Of a stretch of 6,038 nucleotides of DNA, positions 1-3,946 are shown in pieces. The stretch is from Gammaproteobacteria bacterium (GTDB taxonomy: Bacteria; Pseudomonadota; Gammaproteobacteria; S144-34), in NCBI GenBank assembly GCA_015494165.1, contig WGBS01000197.1, positions 1 through 6,038 on the forward strand. Direction: 5' to 3'. The translations under genes were made by a program, and so were the position numbers. Numbering within the stretch: the stretch's first letter is position 1; each line of letters opens with the position of its first letter. The notes under the pieces are model-generated. The model was given only the letters and a program-made list of their open reading frames with translations, was not told the origin of the DNA and did not search any database.

Positions 1-242
1 GCAGGCCGAGGCCTCCGGCGAGCCCCTGGAAGCGCTCCTTGACCGCCGCCTCCACGCGCCCCACGGCGTCGTTGACCGCCGCCGCCACGAGGTCCTCGAG
101 CATCTCGCGGTCCTCGCCGAGAAGGCTCTCGTCGATGCGCACCCGCCGCACCTCGTGGCGGCGGCGGTCAACGACGCCGTGGGGCGCGTGGAGGCGGCGG
201 TCAAGGAGCGCTTCCAGGGGCTCGCCGGAGGCCTCGGCCTGC
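1..242. repeat. Perfect 93-bp inverted repeat (fold-back) at the left edge
   Basis: Bases 1-93 are the exact reverse complement of 150-242, separated by a 56-base spacer (94-149). The match stops at 94/149. Both arms encode the same C-terminal part of YbaB, on opposite strands. The spacer continues the YbaB sequence only on the minus strand. At the junction the inner arm ends read CCACGAGGT on one side and ACCTCGTGG on the other. One is the natural codon run for His-Glu-Val near the middle of YbaB and the other is that for Asp-Leu-Val-Ala, so a short inverted microhomology could have primed the fold-back. A perfect identity of this length within a conserved gene, exactly at a sequence end, suggests a chimeric read or amplification artefact. 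A real recent inverted duplication cannot be excluded. Confidence 0.95.
2..160 (-). pseudogene. ybaB: Inverted partial copy of ybaB (middle to C-terminal region)
   Basis: Read on the minus strand from base 160, the sequence translates as RHEVRRVRIDESLLGEDREM, then LEDLVAAAVNDAVGRVEAAV, and runs on through KERFQGLAGGLGL to the window edge. This is the canonical YbaB core in the correct order: the HEVRRV strand, the ID.SLLGEDREMLEDLV segment and the C-terminal helix. It is thus a longer authentic stretch than the plus-strand copy, but it points away from recR and lacks both the N-terminal third and the last residues. The last 31 codons duplicate the plus-strand copy exactly. It is annotated as a broken copy because it has no start, no stop and no independent promoter in the window. 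It may exist only as a fold-back artefact. Confidence 0.7.
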
Positions 243-274
243 CGCCGGGCGGCCTCGGGGGCCTGCCCATCTGA
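2..274 (+). CDS. ybaB: YbaB/EbfC family nucleoid-associated protein, C-terminal part, chimeric 5' portion
   Basis: The frame ending at the TGA at 272-274 gives a typical YbaB C-terminus from about base 152: LVAAAVNDAVGRVEAAVKER, then a Gly/Leu/Pro-rich tail ending GGLPI. YbaB/EbfC proteins are small dimeric DNA-binding proteins of about 100-110 residues that coat the nucleoid, and they are commonly encoded between dnaX and recR. The stop lies five bases before the recR start, which fits that operon. Upstream of base 150 the frame stays open to the window edge but encodes no YbaB-like sequence, because that DNA is the reverse complement of the gene (the inverted repeat). Only about the last 40 residues are therefore trustworthy, and the 91-residue reading is chimeric. 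The true middle segment appears on the minus strand between bases 94 and 160. Confidence 0.75.
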   Translation, partial: QAEASGEPLEALLDRRLHAPHGVVDRRRHEVLEHLAVLAEKALVDAHPPHLVAAAVNDAVGRVEAAVKERFQGLAGGLGLPPGGLGGLPI

Positions 275-279
275 CGGCG

Positions 280-882
280 ATGGCCACGGGCTTCTCGGCG
301 CTGGTCGATGCGCTGATCGAGGCGCTGCGGGTGCTGCCGGGGGTGGGGCCGCGCTCGGCGCAGCGCATGGCCTTCCACCTGCTCGAGCGCGACCGCGAGG
401 GCGCGCGGCGCCTGGCCGATGCCCTGCTGGCGGCGGTCGAGGGCGTCGGCCGCTGCCGCGAGTGCCGCACGCTCACGGAGGCCGAGCGCTGCGCCCTGTG
501 CGCCTCGCCCGGCCGCGACCGCAGCCTGCTGTGCGTGGTGGAGACGCCGGCGGACGTGGTCGCGGTGGAGCAGGCGACCGGCTACCGGGGGCTCTACTTC
601 GTGCTAGGCGGCCACCTCTCGCCGCTCGACGGCATCGGCCCCGCCGAGCTCGGGCTCGACCGGCTCGAGGCGCGGCTCGCCACGGGCGAGGTGCGCGAGG
701 TCATCCTCGCCACCAATCCCACGGTCGAGGGCGAGACGACGGCGCAGTACGTGGCCGAGCTCGCGCGCGCGCACGGCGTGCGGCCGACGCGCATCGCCCA
801 CGGCGTGCCGGTGGGCGGCGAGCTCGAGCACGTGGACGTGGGCACGCTCTCGCACGCCTTCGCCGGGCGCCATGAAATCTAA
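280..882 (+). CDS. recR: Recombination mediator protein RecR
   Basis: RecR works with RecO (and RecF) to load RecA onto SSB-coated single-stranded DNA at gaps, in the RecFOR repair pathway, acting as a ring-shaped clamp. The 200-residue product has the family's usual length and domain order. A helix-hairpin-helix appears around residues 10-35 (LPGVGPRSAQRMAFHLL). A four-cysteine zinc finger follows with C59, C62, C71 and C74. The Toprim domain spans about residues 82-176, with VVETP at 86-90 and VILATNPTVEGE at 141-152. The C-terminal motif is GVPVGGELEHVD at 175-186. The ATG at 280 lies five bases after the ybaB stop and has no strong Shine-Dalgarno sequence, so translation is probably coupled to ybaB. 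All key residues are present and there is no sign of damage. The frame ends at TAA 880-882. Confidence 0.97.
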   Translation: MATGFSALVDALIEALRVLPGVGPRSAQRMAFHLLERDREGARRLADALLAAVEGVGRCRECRTLTEAERCALCASPGRDRSLLCVVETPADVVAVEQATGYRGLYFVLGGHLSPLDGIGPAELGLDRLEARLATGEVREVILATNPTVEGETTAQYVAELARAHGVRPTRIAHGVPVGGELEHVDVGTLSHAFAGRHEI

Positions 883-887
883 GGGGG

Positions 888-907
888 CGGGGCCCGCCGC
901 GGCCCCG
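888..907 (+). other. GC hairpin between recR and hinT
   Basis: CGGGGCC at 888-894 pairs fully with GGCCCCG at 901-907 around a six-base loop. It lies five bases after the recR stop and ends just before the hinT ribosome binding site. No T-run follows, so it is not a classical intrinsic terminator. It could act as an RNA processing or stabilising stem, or be chance pairing in very GC-rich DNA. Confidence 0.4.
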
Positions 908-927
908 GACAGCGCGGAGGAGCGGAC

Positions 928-1272
928 ATGACCGACTGCCTGTTCTGCAAGATGGCCAACGGCGAGATCGAGCCCGACCTCGTCTACGAGGACGACGAGG
1001 TCATCGCCTTTCGCGACATCAACCCGCAGGCGCCCACGCACGTGCTGGTCGTGCCGCGCGAGCACATCCCCACGCTGAACGACCTGCAGCCGCGCCACGC
1101 CGAGCTCGTCGGCCGCATGTTCCTCGCCGCCAAGGAGGTCGCGCGCAAGGAGGGCATCCAGGAGAGCGGCTACCGCACCGTCATCAACTGCAACCGCGAC
1201 GCCGGGCAGGCCGTGTTCCACATCCACCTGCACGTGCTCGGCGGCCGCCCCATGGCCTGGCCGCCGGGCTGA
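928..1272 (+). CDS. hinT: HIT-family nucleotide-binding hydrolase (HinT-like purine nucleoside phosphoramidase)
   Basis: The 114-residue product is a histidine triad protein of the HINT branch, cytoplasmic dimers that hydrolyse AMP-linked phosphoramidates such as AMP-lysine. The diagnostic motif is at residues 98-104 (HIHLHVL), with H98, H100 and H102 forming the triad and H100 expected as the nucleophile. Other conserved stretches are FRDINPQAPTHVLVVPREHI (residues 28-47), the GQ preceding the triad at 93-94, and the C-terminal GGRPMAWPPG. C4 and C7 near the N-terminus resemble the CxxC seen in many bacterial HIT proteins and may bind zinc. A strong GGAGG at 916-920 lies seven bases before the ATG and supports this start. 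The gene follows recR in the same direction with a 45-base gap. Its physiological substrate cannot be told from sequence. The transcript runs toward the repeat-rich convergent region shared with orn. Confidence 0.95.
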   Translation: MTDCLFCKMANGEIEPDLVYEDDEVIAFRDINPQAPTHVLVVPREHIPTLNDLQPRHAELVGRMFLAAKEVARKEGIQESGYRTVINCNRDAGQAVFHIHLHVLGGRPMAWPPG

Positions 1273-1285
1273 GCGGGCGGGGTGC

Positions 1286-1405
1286 GGTTTGCGGTTTGCG
1301 GCGGCAGAGGCGGGAGGCGGGTATCGGGAGACGAGGGTTGGTGCGCCCTTCGGGCGCAGCCGTTTGGTCTTTCCCGTCTCCCGTGACCCGTTCCCCGTGC
1401 ACTCC
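1286..1405 (+). repeat. Heptamer-armed palindromic repeat, unit A
   Basis: The left arm is seven in-phase heptamers (1286-1334), starting with two copies of GGTTTGC, then GGCGGCA, two of GAGGCGG, GTATCGG and GAGACGA. The core hairpin is GCGCCC (1343-1348), loop TTC, GGGCGC (1352-1357). The outer stem CGGGAGACG (1325-1333) pairs 9/9 with CGTCTCCCG (1375-1383). The right arm continues as heptamers CCGTCTC, CCGTGAC, CCGTTCC and CCGTGCA, then ends near GTGCACTCC (1397-1405). A T-rich stretch (GTTTGGTCTTT) separates core and right arm. It has no coding signature. It lies just downstream of hinT. Confidence 0.85.
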
Positions 1406-1410
1406 CGCGA

Positions 1411-1482
1411 TGCGGCGGCAGAGGCGGGAGGCGGGGGTCGGGAGACGAGAGGTGGTGGTGCGCGCTCCGCGCGCAGCTCTTT
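1411..1482 (+). repeat. Heptamer-armed palindromic repeat, unit B (right arm missing)
   Basis: Bases 1411-1449 repeat 1297-1335 of unit A in direct orientation, 114 bases apart, with two mismatches. The core is GCGCGC (1460-1465), loop TCC, GCGCGC (1469-1474). The fifth stem pair is G-C here where unit A has C-G, a compensatory change. The expected right arm CGTCTCCCG is absent; after AGCTCTTT the sequence passes straight into a REP-like hairpin at 1483. Confidence 0.8.
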
Positions 1483-1507
1483 GTCGGGGCTGGAAGCCCC
1501 TCCCACA
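1483..1507 (-). repeat. REP-like hairpin 1
   Basis: A short element starts GTCG and ends CTCCCACA, with the stem GGGGCT (1486-1491), loop GGA and AGCCCC (1495-1500). On the minus strand it reads TGTGGGAGGGGCTTCC followed by AGCCCCGAC, the general form of REP elements (TGTGGGAG, GC palindrome, CGAC) common between genes in pseudomonads, xanthomonads and relatives. The resemblance comes from memory of that family, not from a search. It occupies the place where the right arm of unit B should be. Confidence 0.65.
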
Positions 1508-1518
1508 GCCGAAAGTGA

Positions 1519-1599
1519 CGGGAGGCGAGGGGTGGCGCGCCCTTCGGGCGCGGCCGTTTGGTTTTTCCCGTCTCCCGTTACCCGTCTCCCGTGCACTCC
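1519..1599 (+). repeat. Heptamer-armed palindromic repeat, unit C
   Basis: The outer stem CGGGAGGCG (1519-1527) pairs with CGTCTCCCG (1569-1577) with one G-T wobble. The core is GCGCCC (1537-1542), loop TTC, GGGCGC (1546-1551). The right arm is four heptamers of the CCCGTNN type (CCCGTCT, CCCGTTA, CCCGTCT, CCCGTGC), ending in GTGCACTCC at 1591-1599, the same terminal sequence as unit A. It is the most compact complete unit in this region. Confidence 0.85.
1534..1566 (+). terminator. Possible intrinsic terminator formed by the core of unit C
   Basis: The GC stem of unit C (1537-1551, extendable by a GGC/GCC pair with one bulged base) is followed by GTTTGGTTTTT at 1556-1566. A stable hairpin plus a T-rich tract on the plus strand is the layout of a rho-independent terminator, and it lies downstream of hinT. 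The T-tract starts a few bases after the stem, so efficiency is uncertain. Unit A has a weaker version of the same arrangement. Confidence 0.4.
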
Positions 1600-1607
1600 T
1601 GCGAAGC

Positions 1608-1633
1608 GGTCGCGGCAAGATGCCGCTCGCACA
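1608..1633 (-). repeat. REP-like hairpin 2
   Basis: GCGGCA (1612-1617), loop AGA, TGCCGC (1621-1626), bordered by GGTC on the left and TCGCACA on the right. It has the same layout as the hairpin at 1483-1507 but a different palindrome, which matches another common variant of gammaproteobacterial REP elements. It follows directly after unit C. Confidence 0.65.
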
Positions 1634-1647
1634 AGAGGAGAAGGCCG

Positions 1648-1669
1648 GTCGGGGCTGGGCCCTCCCACA
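1648..1669 (-). repeat. REP-like hairpin 3 (degenerate copy of hairpin 1)
   Basis: It starts GTCGGGGCTGG and ends CCCTCCCACA like the element at 1483-1507, but is three bases shorter in the middle, so the six-pair stem is reduced to GGGC/GCCC with an unusually small loop. It is probably a decayed copy. The same orientation as the other two suggests a small array. Confidence 0.6.
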
Positions 1670-1672
1670 AGG

Positions 1673-1780
1673 CCAGGTTGCAGGTTGCGGTTTACAGTGG
1701 CCTGTACACCGTGCCTCGTTACCCGTTACCCGTCACATGTCCCCCGCAACCCGCCGCCTGCCTGCCGTCACCCGACACGC
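1673..1780. repeat. Heptamer tract overlapping the 3' end of orn
   Basis: Bases 1718-1780 divide into nine in-phase heptamers, each beginning with G: GTTACCC twice, then GTCACAT, GTCCCCC, GCAACCC, GCCGCCT, GCCTGCC, GTCACCC and GACACGC. On the left, 1673-1693 has partly complementary heptamers (CCAGGTT, GCAGGTT, GCGGTTT), and ACAG/CTGT at 1694-1705 could form a small centre. It thus resembles a decayed unit of the same family without the GC core. The tract continues through the orn stop codon (1768-1770 on the minus strand). Nothing else, and no gene, is seen between 1672 and 1767. Confidence 0.55.
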
Positions 1781-2319
1781 AGAAAATGGTCGCGGTAGTG
1801 CCGCAGCTCGCGGATGGACTCGTGGATGTCCTCGAGGGCACGGTGCGCGGAGTCCTTCTGCACGGCCGCGGCCACCTGCGGCGCCCAGCGGCGCGCGAGC
1901 TCCTTGAGCGTGCTGACGTCGAGGTTGCGGTAGTGGAAGTAGGCCTCGAGGCGCGGCATCCAGCGCGCGAGAAAGCGCCGGTCCTGGCAGATGGAGTTGC
2001 CGCACATGGGCGATGCCCCCTCCGGCACGTAGGCGCGCAGGAAGTCGAGCGTCAGGCGCTCGGCCTCGCCCATGTCGACCTCGCTCGCGCGCACGCGGTC
2101 GATGAGGCCCGAGGCGCCGTGGTGCCTGCGGTTCCATTCGTCCATGCGGGCGAGCACGCTGTCGTCGTGGCGGATGGCGAGCGCCGGGCCCTCGGCCAGC
2201 ACCTCCAGGCGGCTGTCGGTGACCACGGTCGCGATCTCGAGGATGGTGTCGCGGTCGGGATCGAGCCCCGTCATCTCGAGGTCGATCCAGATCAGGTTGT
2301 CGGGGCTGGGCCCGGCCAT
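1768..2319 (-). CDS. orn: Oligoribonuclease (DEDDh 3'-5' exoribonuclease)
   Basis: Orn degrades two- to five-nucleotide RNA fragments, especially dinucleotides including the pGpG produced by cyclic-di-GMP breakdown, and is essential in many gammaproteobacteria. The 183-residue product has the full DEDDh set: D13 and E15 in NLIWIDLEMTGLDP, D113 in GNSICQDRRFLARWMP, and H159 with D164 in AHRALEDIHESI. These positions match the E. coli enzyme with a one-residue shift. The start at 2319 (ATG, weak GGAAA about six bases upstream) leaves only seven residues before the NLIWIDLE strand, as usual. It is transcribed divergently from the phhB-rsgA pair and convergently with hinT. The last codons and stop lie in a heptamer repeat tract, so the C-terminal VG may be repeat-derived. 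The C-terminus is not catalytic, so activity is expected. Confidence 0.97.
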   Translation of the reverse strand: MAGPSPDNLIWIDLEMTGLDPDRDTILEIATVVTDSRLEVLAEGPALAIRHDDSVLARMDEWNRRHHGASGLIDRVRASEVDMGEAERLTLDFLRAYVPEGASPMCGNSICQDRRFLARWMPRLEAYFHYRNLDVSTLKELARRWAPQVAAAVQKDSAHRALEDIHESIRELRHYRDHFLRVG

Positions 2320-2355
2320 GGCGGGTTTCCGGCAGGATCCGTGCGGTTGCCGGCC

Positions 2356-2364
2356 ATTCTAGCA
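2356..2364 (-). promoter_or_regulatory. Candidate extended -10 promoter for orn
   Basis: On the minus strand the bases read TGCTAGAAT, matching the extended -10 pattern TGnTATAAT with one mismatch. It lies 37 bases upstream of the orn ATG, predicting a short leader of about 30 bases. No good -35 hexamer is found at the usual distance, which extended -10 promoters can tolerate. It is one of very few AT-containing stretches in the region. Confidence 0.45.
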
Positions 2365-2384
2365 GACAGTAGCCTGAGCCCCCG

Positions 2385-2463
2385 GAGACGGGAGAACGGG
2401 AAAGATCATTCGACCGCGCGCGAAGCGCGCACCGACTCTCGCCTCCCGACCCCCGTCTCCCGC
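2385..2463 (-). repeat. Heptamer-armed palindromic repeat, unit D1 (minus orientation)
   Basis: The core is GCGCGC (2416-2421), loop GAA, GCGCGC (2425-2430); on the minus strand the loop reads TTC as in units A and C. The fifth pair has the G-C state, like unit B. Outer arms are CGGGAGAACG (2389-2398, one inserted A) and CGCCTCCCG (2440-2448), followed by further heptamers through CCCGCC at about 2463. It lies head to head with unit D2 and upstream of the candidate orn promoter. Confidence 0.8.
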
Positions 2464-2470
2464 CACTATC

Positions 2471-2554
2471 CAGAGGCGAGAGGCGGGTATCGGGAGACGA
2501 GGGGTGGCGCGCCCTTCGGGCGCAGCCTTTTGATTATCCCGTCTCCCGTTACCT
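2471..2554 (+). repeat. Heptamer-armed palindromic repeat, unit D2, in the phhB leader
   Basis: The left arm is AGGCGGGTAT then CGGGAGACG (2491-2499). The core is GCGCCC (2509-2514), loop TTC, GGGCGC (2518-2523). The right arm is CGTCTCCCG (2540-2548), a perfect 9-base partner of the left arm. The right-arm heptamers (GTCTCCC, GTTACCT) end at 2554, five bases before the Shine-Dalgarno sequence of the next gene. TTTTGATTAT follows the core, so the hairpin could behave as a terminator or attenuator ahead of phhB and rsgA. Confidence 0.85.
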
Positions 2555-2558
2555 AAGC

Positions 2559-2566
2559 AGGAGGAG
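2559..2566 (+). promoter_or_regulatory. Strong ribosome binding site of the phhB-like gene
   Basis: AGGAGGAG ends five bases before the ATG at 2572. It is among the best Shine-Dalgarno matches in the window and fixes the start. It directly abuts the right arm of repeat unit D2. No convincing promoter was found between 2320 and 2571 for the plus strand. Confidence 0.8.
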
Positions 2567-2571
2567 ACACG

Positions 2572-2919
2572 ATGACCGGGCAGTGTGACCTGGCCTCGAA
2601 GCGCTGCAAGCCCTGCGAGGGCGGTGTGCAGCCCTACTCGGCCGAGGAGGCGCGCGCGATGATGGCCGAGCTCCATGGCGACTGGGAGCTGGTCGAGGAC
2701 GGCAGGGCGATCGCGCGGGTCTTCCGGTTCCCGAACTTCCACGAGACCATGGCCTTCGTGAACGCCGTGGCCTGGATCGCGCACCGCGAGGACCATCACC
2801 CGGACCTCGAGGTGCACTACGGGAGCTGCCGCGTGCGCTGGTCCACGCACGCTATCGGCGGGCTGTCCGAGAACGACTTCATCTGCGCCGCCAAGGTGGA
2901 CGCGCTGCTCGGCGGCTGA
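2572..2919 (+). CDS. phhB: 4a-hydroxytetrahydrobiopterin (pterin-4a-carbinolamine) dehydratase
   Basis: The 115-residue product belongs to the PCD/DCoH family, which dehydrates 4a-hydroxytetrahydropterin to quinonoid dihydropterin, classically to recycle the phenylalanine hydroxylase cofactor. The family motif is clear: EDHHPDLEVHY at residues 73-83, with the active-site pair H75-H76 before P77, then W90, H93 and D102 at the expected spacing. The N-terminal CKPCEGG (C12, C15) is a common bacterial variant. No phenylalanine hydroxylase or other pterin enzyme is present in this window, so the partner is unknown; in bacteria without phhA these proteins may serve other pterin-dependent roles, which is inference. 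The stop is separated by one base from the rsgA GTG start, indicating translational coupling. A strong Shine-Dalgarno sequence and repeat unit D2 precede it. Confidence 0.93.
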   Translation: MTGQCDLASKRCKPCEGGVQPYSAEEARAMMAELHGDWELVEDGRAIARVFRFPNFHETMAFVNAVAWIAHREDHHPDLEVHYGSCRVRWSTHAIGGLSENDFICAAKVDALLGG

Positions 2920-2920
2920 G

Positions 2921-3874
2921 GTGGGGCGGCGCGCGGCGCACGGGCGGCGGGCGGCGCCCGCGCAGGAAGGCGGGGGCGATCCCGGCACGCGGCCCGGGCG
3001 CGTGGTCGCCCACTACGGGCGCAGCGCCCTGGTGGAGGGCGCGGACGGCACGCTCGCCCTGTGCACCTGGCGGCGGCGCGCGGGGCCGGTCTACTGCGGC
3101 GACCGCGTGCGCTGGCGCGAGACCGCGCCCGGGCAGGGCGTGATCGAGGCGCGCGAGCCGCGGCGCAACGTCCTGAGCCGCGCCGACGCGCGCGGGCGCC
3201 TGCATCCGACCGCGGCCAACGTCGACCGCATCGCCGTCGTGGTGGCGCCGCGCCCGCCTCCGGGAGCGCTCACCATCGACCGCTATCTGGTCGCGGCGGC
3301 GCAGGCGGACGCCGAGCCCCTCATCGTCGTCAACAAGTGGGACCTGGTGGCCGGCGGGGAGGAGGCCACCTGGCGCGAGCGTCTCGCCCCCTACGCGGCG
3401 GCGGGCTTCCCGGTGCTGGAGGTGAGCGCGCGCACCGGCATGGGCCTCGGGCGCCTGCGCGAGGCGCTGGCGGGCGCCACCTCCATCCTCGTGGGCCAGT
3501 CGGGCGTGGGCAAGTCCTCGCTGGTGAAGGCGCTGCTGCCCGACCTCGAGGTGCGCATCGGCGCGCTGTCGGCGGCGAGCGGCGCCGGGCGCCACACCAC
3601 GACCACCACCACCCTCTACCACCTGCCGGGCGGCGGCGACCTCATCGACTCGCCGGGCGTGCGCGAGTTCGGCCTCGGGCCGCTTGAGCCGCGCGCCATC
3701 CAGCGCGGCTTTCCCGAAATCGAGCGGGCCGCGGCCGGCTGCCGTTTCGCCGACTGCACGCACACGGTCGAGCCCGGCTGCGCGGTGCGCGCGGCCGTGG
3801 AGCGGGGCGAGCTCCACCCGGCACGCTACGAGGCCTACCGCAGGCTGCTGGAGCAGGTCGCGGGCCGGGATTGA
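2921..3874 (+). CDS. rsgA: Ribosome small-subunit-dependent GTPase RsgA (YjeQ)
   Basis: RsgA is a circularly permuted GTPase that checks late 30S subunit assembly and releases RbfA. In the 317-residue product an OB-fold occupies about residues 25-95. The permuted G motifs follow: G4 NKWD at 138-141, G5 VSA at 168-170, G1 GQSGVGKS at 192-199, G2 GRHTTT at 223-228 and G3 DSPG at 243-246. The C-terminal zinc site is C274, C279, H281 and C287. G2 runs into six consecutive threonines (226-231), slightly longer than usual but not damaging. The GTG at 2921 is one base after the phhB stop with no clear Shine-Dalgarno sequence, consistent with coupled translation. The first 25 residues are Arg/Gly/Ala-rich, and a later GTG at 3002 is an alternative start. 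Proximity to divergent orn recalls the E. coli arrangement. Confidence 0.97.
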   Translation: MGRRAAHGRRAAPAQEGGGDPGTRPGRVVAHYGRSALVEGADGTLALCTWRRRAGPVYCGDRVRWRETAPGQGVIEAREPRRNVLSRADARGRLHPTAANVDRIAVVVAPRPPPGALTIDRYLVAAAQADAEPLIVVNKWDLVAGGEEATWRERLAPYAAAGFPVLEVSARTGMGLGRLREALAGATSILVGQSGVGKSSLVKALLPDLEVRIGALSAASGAGRHTTTTTTLYHLPGGGDLIDSPGVREFGLGPLEPRAIQRGFPEIERAAAGCRFADCTHTVEPGCAVRAAVERGELHPARYEAYRRLLEQVAGRD

Positions 3875-3931
3875 CCTTCGTCAAGGACCGGCCCGTCGCC
3901 CCCAGGCAAGGTGGCGGCACTTCGCTCCTTC

Positions 3932-3940
3932 GGAGGGAGG
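3932..3940 (+). promoter_or_regulatory. Ribosome binding site deciding the start of the DUF6455-like gene
   Basis: GGAGGGAGG (reading GGAG then GGAGG) ends six bases before the ATG at 3947. A GTG at 3911 is in frame but has no such site and would put 12 extra non-hydrophobic residues before the membrane helix. The ATG at 3947 is therefore preferred. CTCC at 3925-3928 could pair with part of this site. Confidence 0.75.
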
Positions 3941-3946
3941 CTGCCC

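Noticed and set aside
39..875. Long plus-strand frame overlapping recR
   Set aside because: It is an Arg/Ala-rich shadow in another frame of recR, caused by high GC. recR in frame 280-882 has all its family motifs.
1286..1780. CRISPR array
   Set aside because: Repeated units are palindromic, differ in length and spacing, and have no uniform unique spacers; no cas gene is present.
1289..1907. Open frames across the 1273-1767 intergenic region, both strands
   Set aside because: They translate heptamer and hairpin repeats into repetitive Arg/Pro/Gly peptides and run into antisense orn. No ribosome binding site or family resemblance.
1558..2556. 332-residue plus-strand frame antisense to orn
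   Set aside because: It is the reverse reading of orn plus repeats. Orn on the minus strand has all catalytic residues.
2320..2571. Riboswitch upstream of phhB
   Set aside because: The structure there is explained by two repeat units also found at 1286-1599; no known riboswitch motif is recognisable.
3590..3615. Six-threonine run in RsgA as a slippage mutation
   Set aside because: The G2 region of RsgA is naturally GxHTTT, and the frame and downstream G3 motif are intact.
3911..3946. GTG start at 3911 for the small membrane protein
   Set aside because: No Shine-Dalgarno sequence at suitable distance; the strong site at 3932-3940 serves the ATG at 3947.
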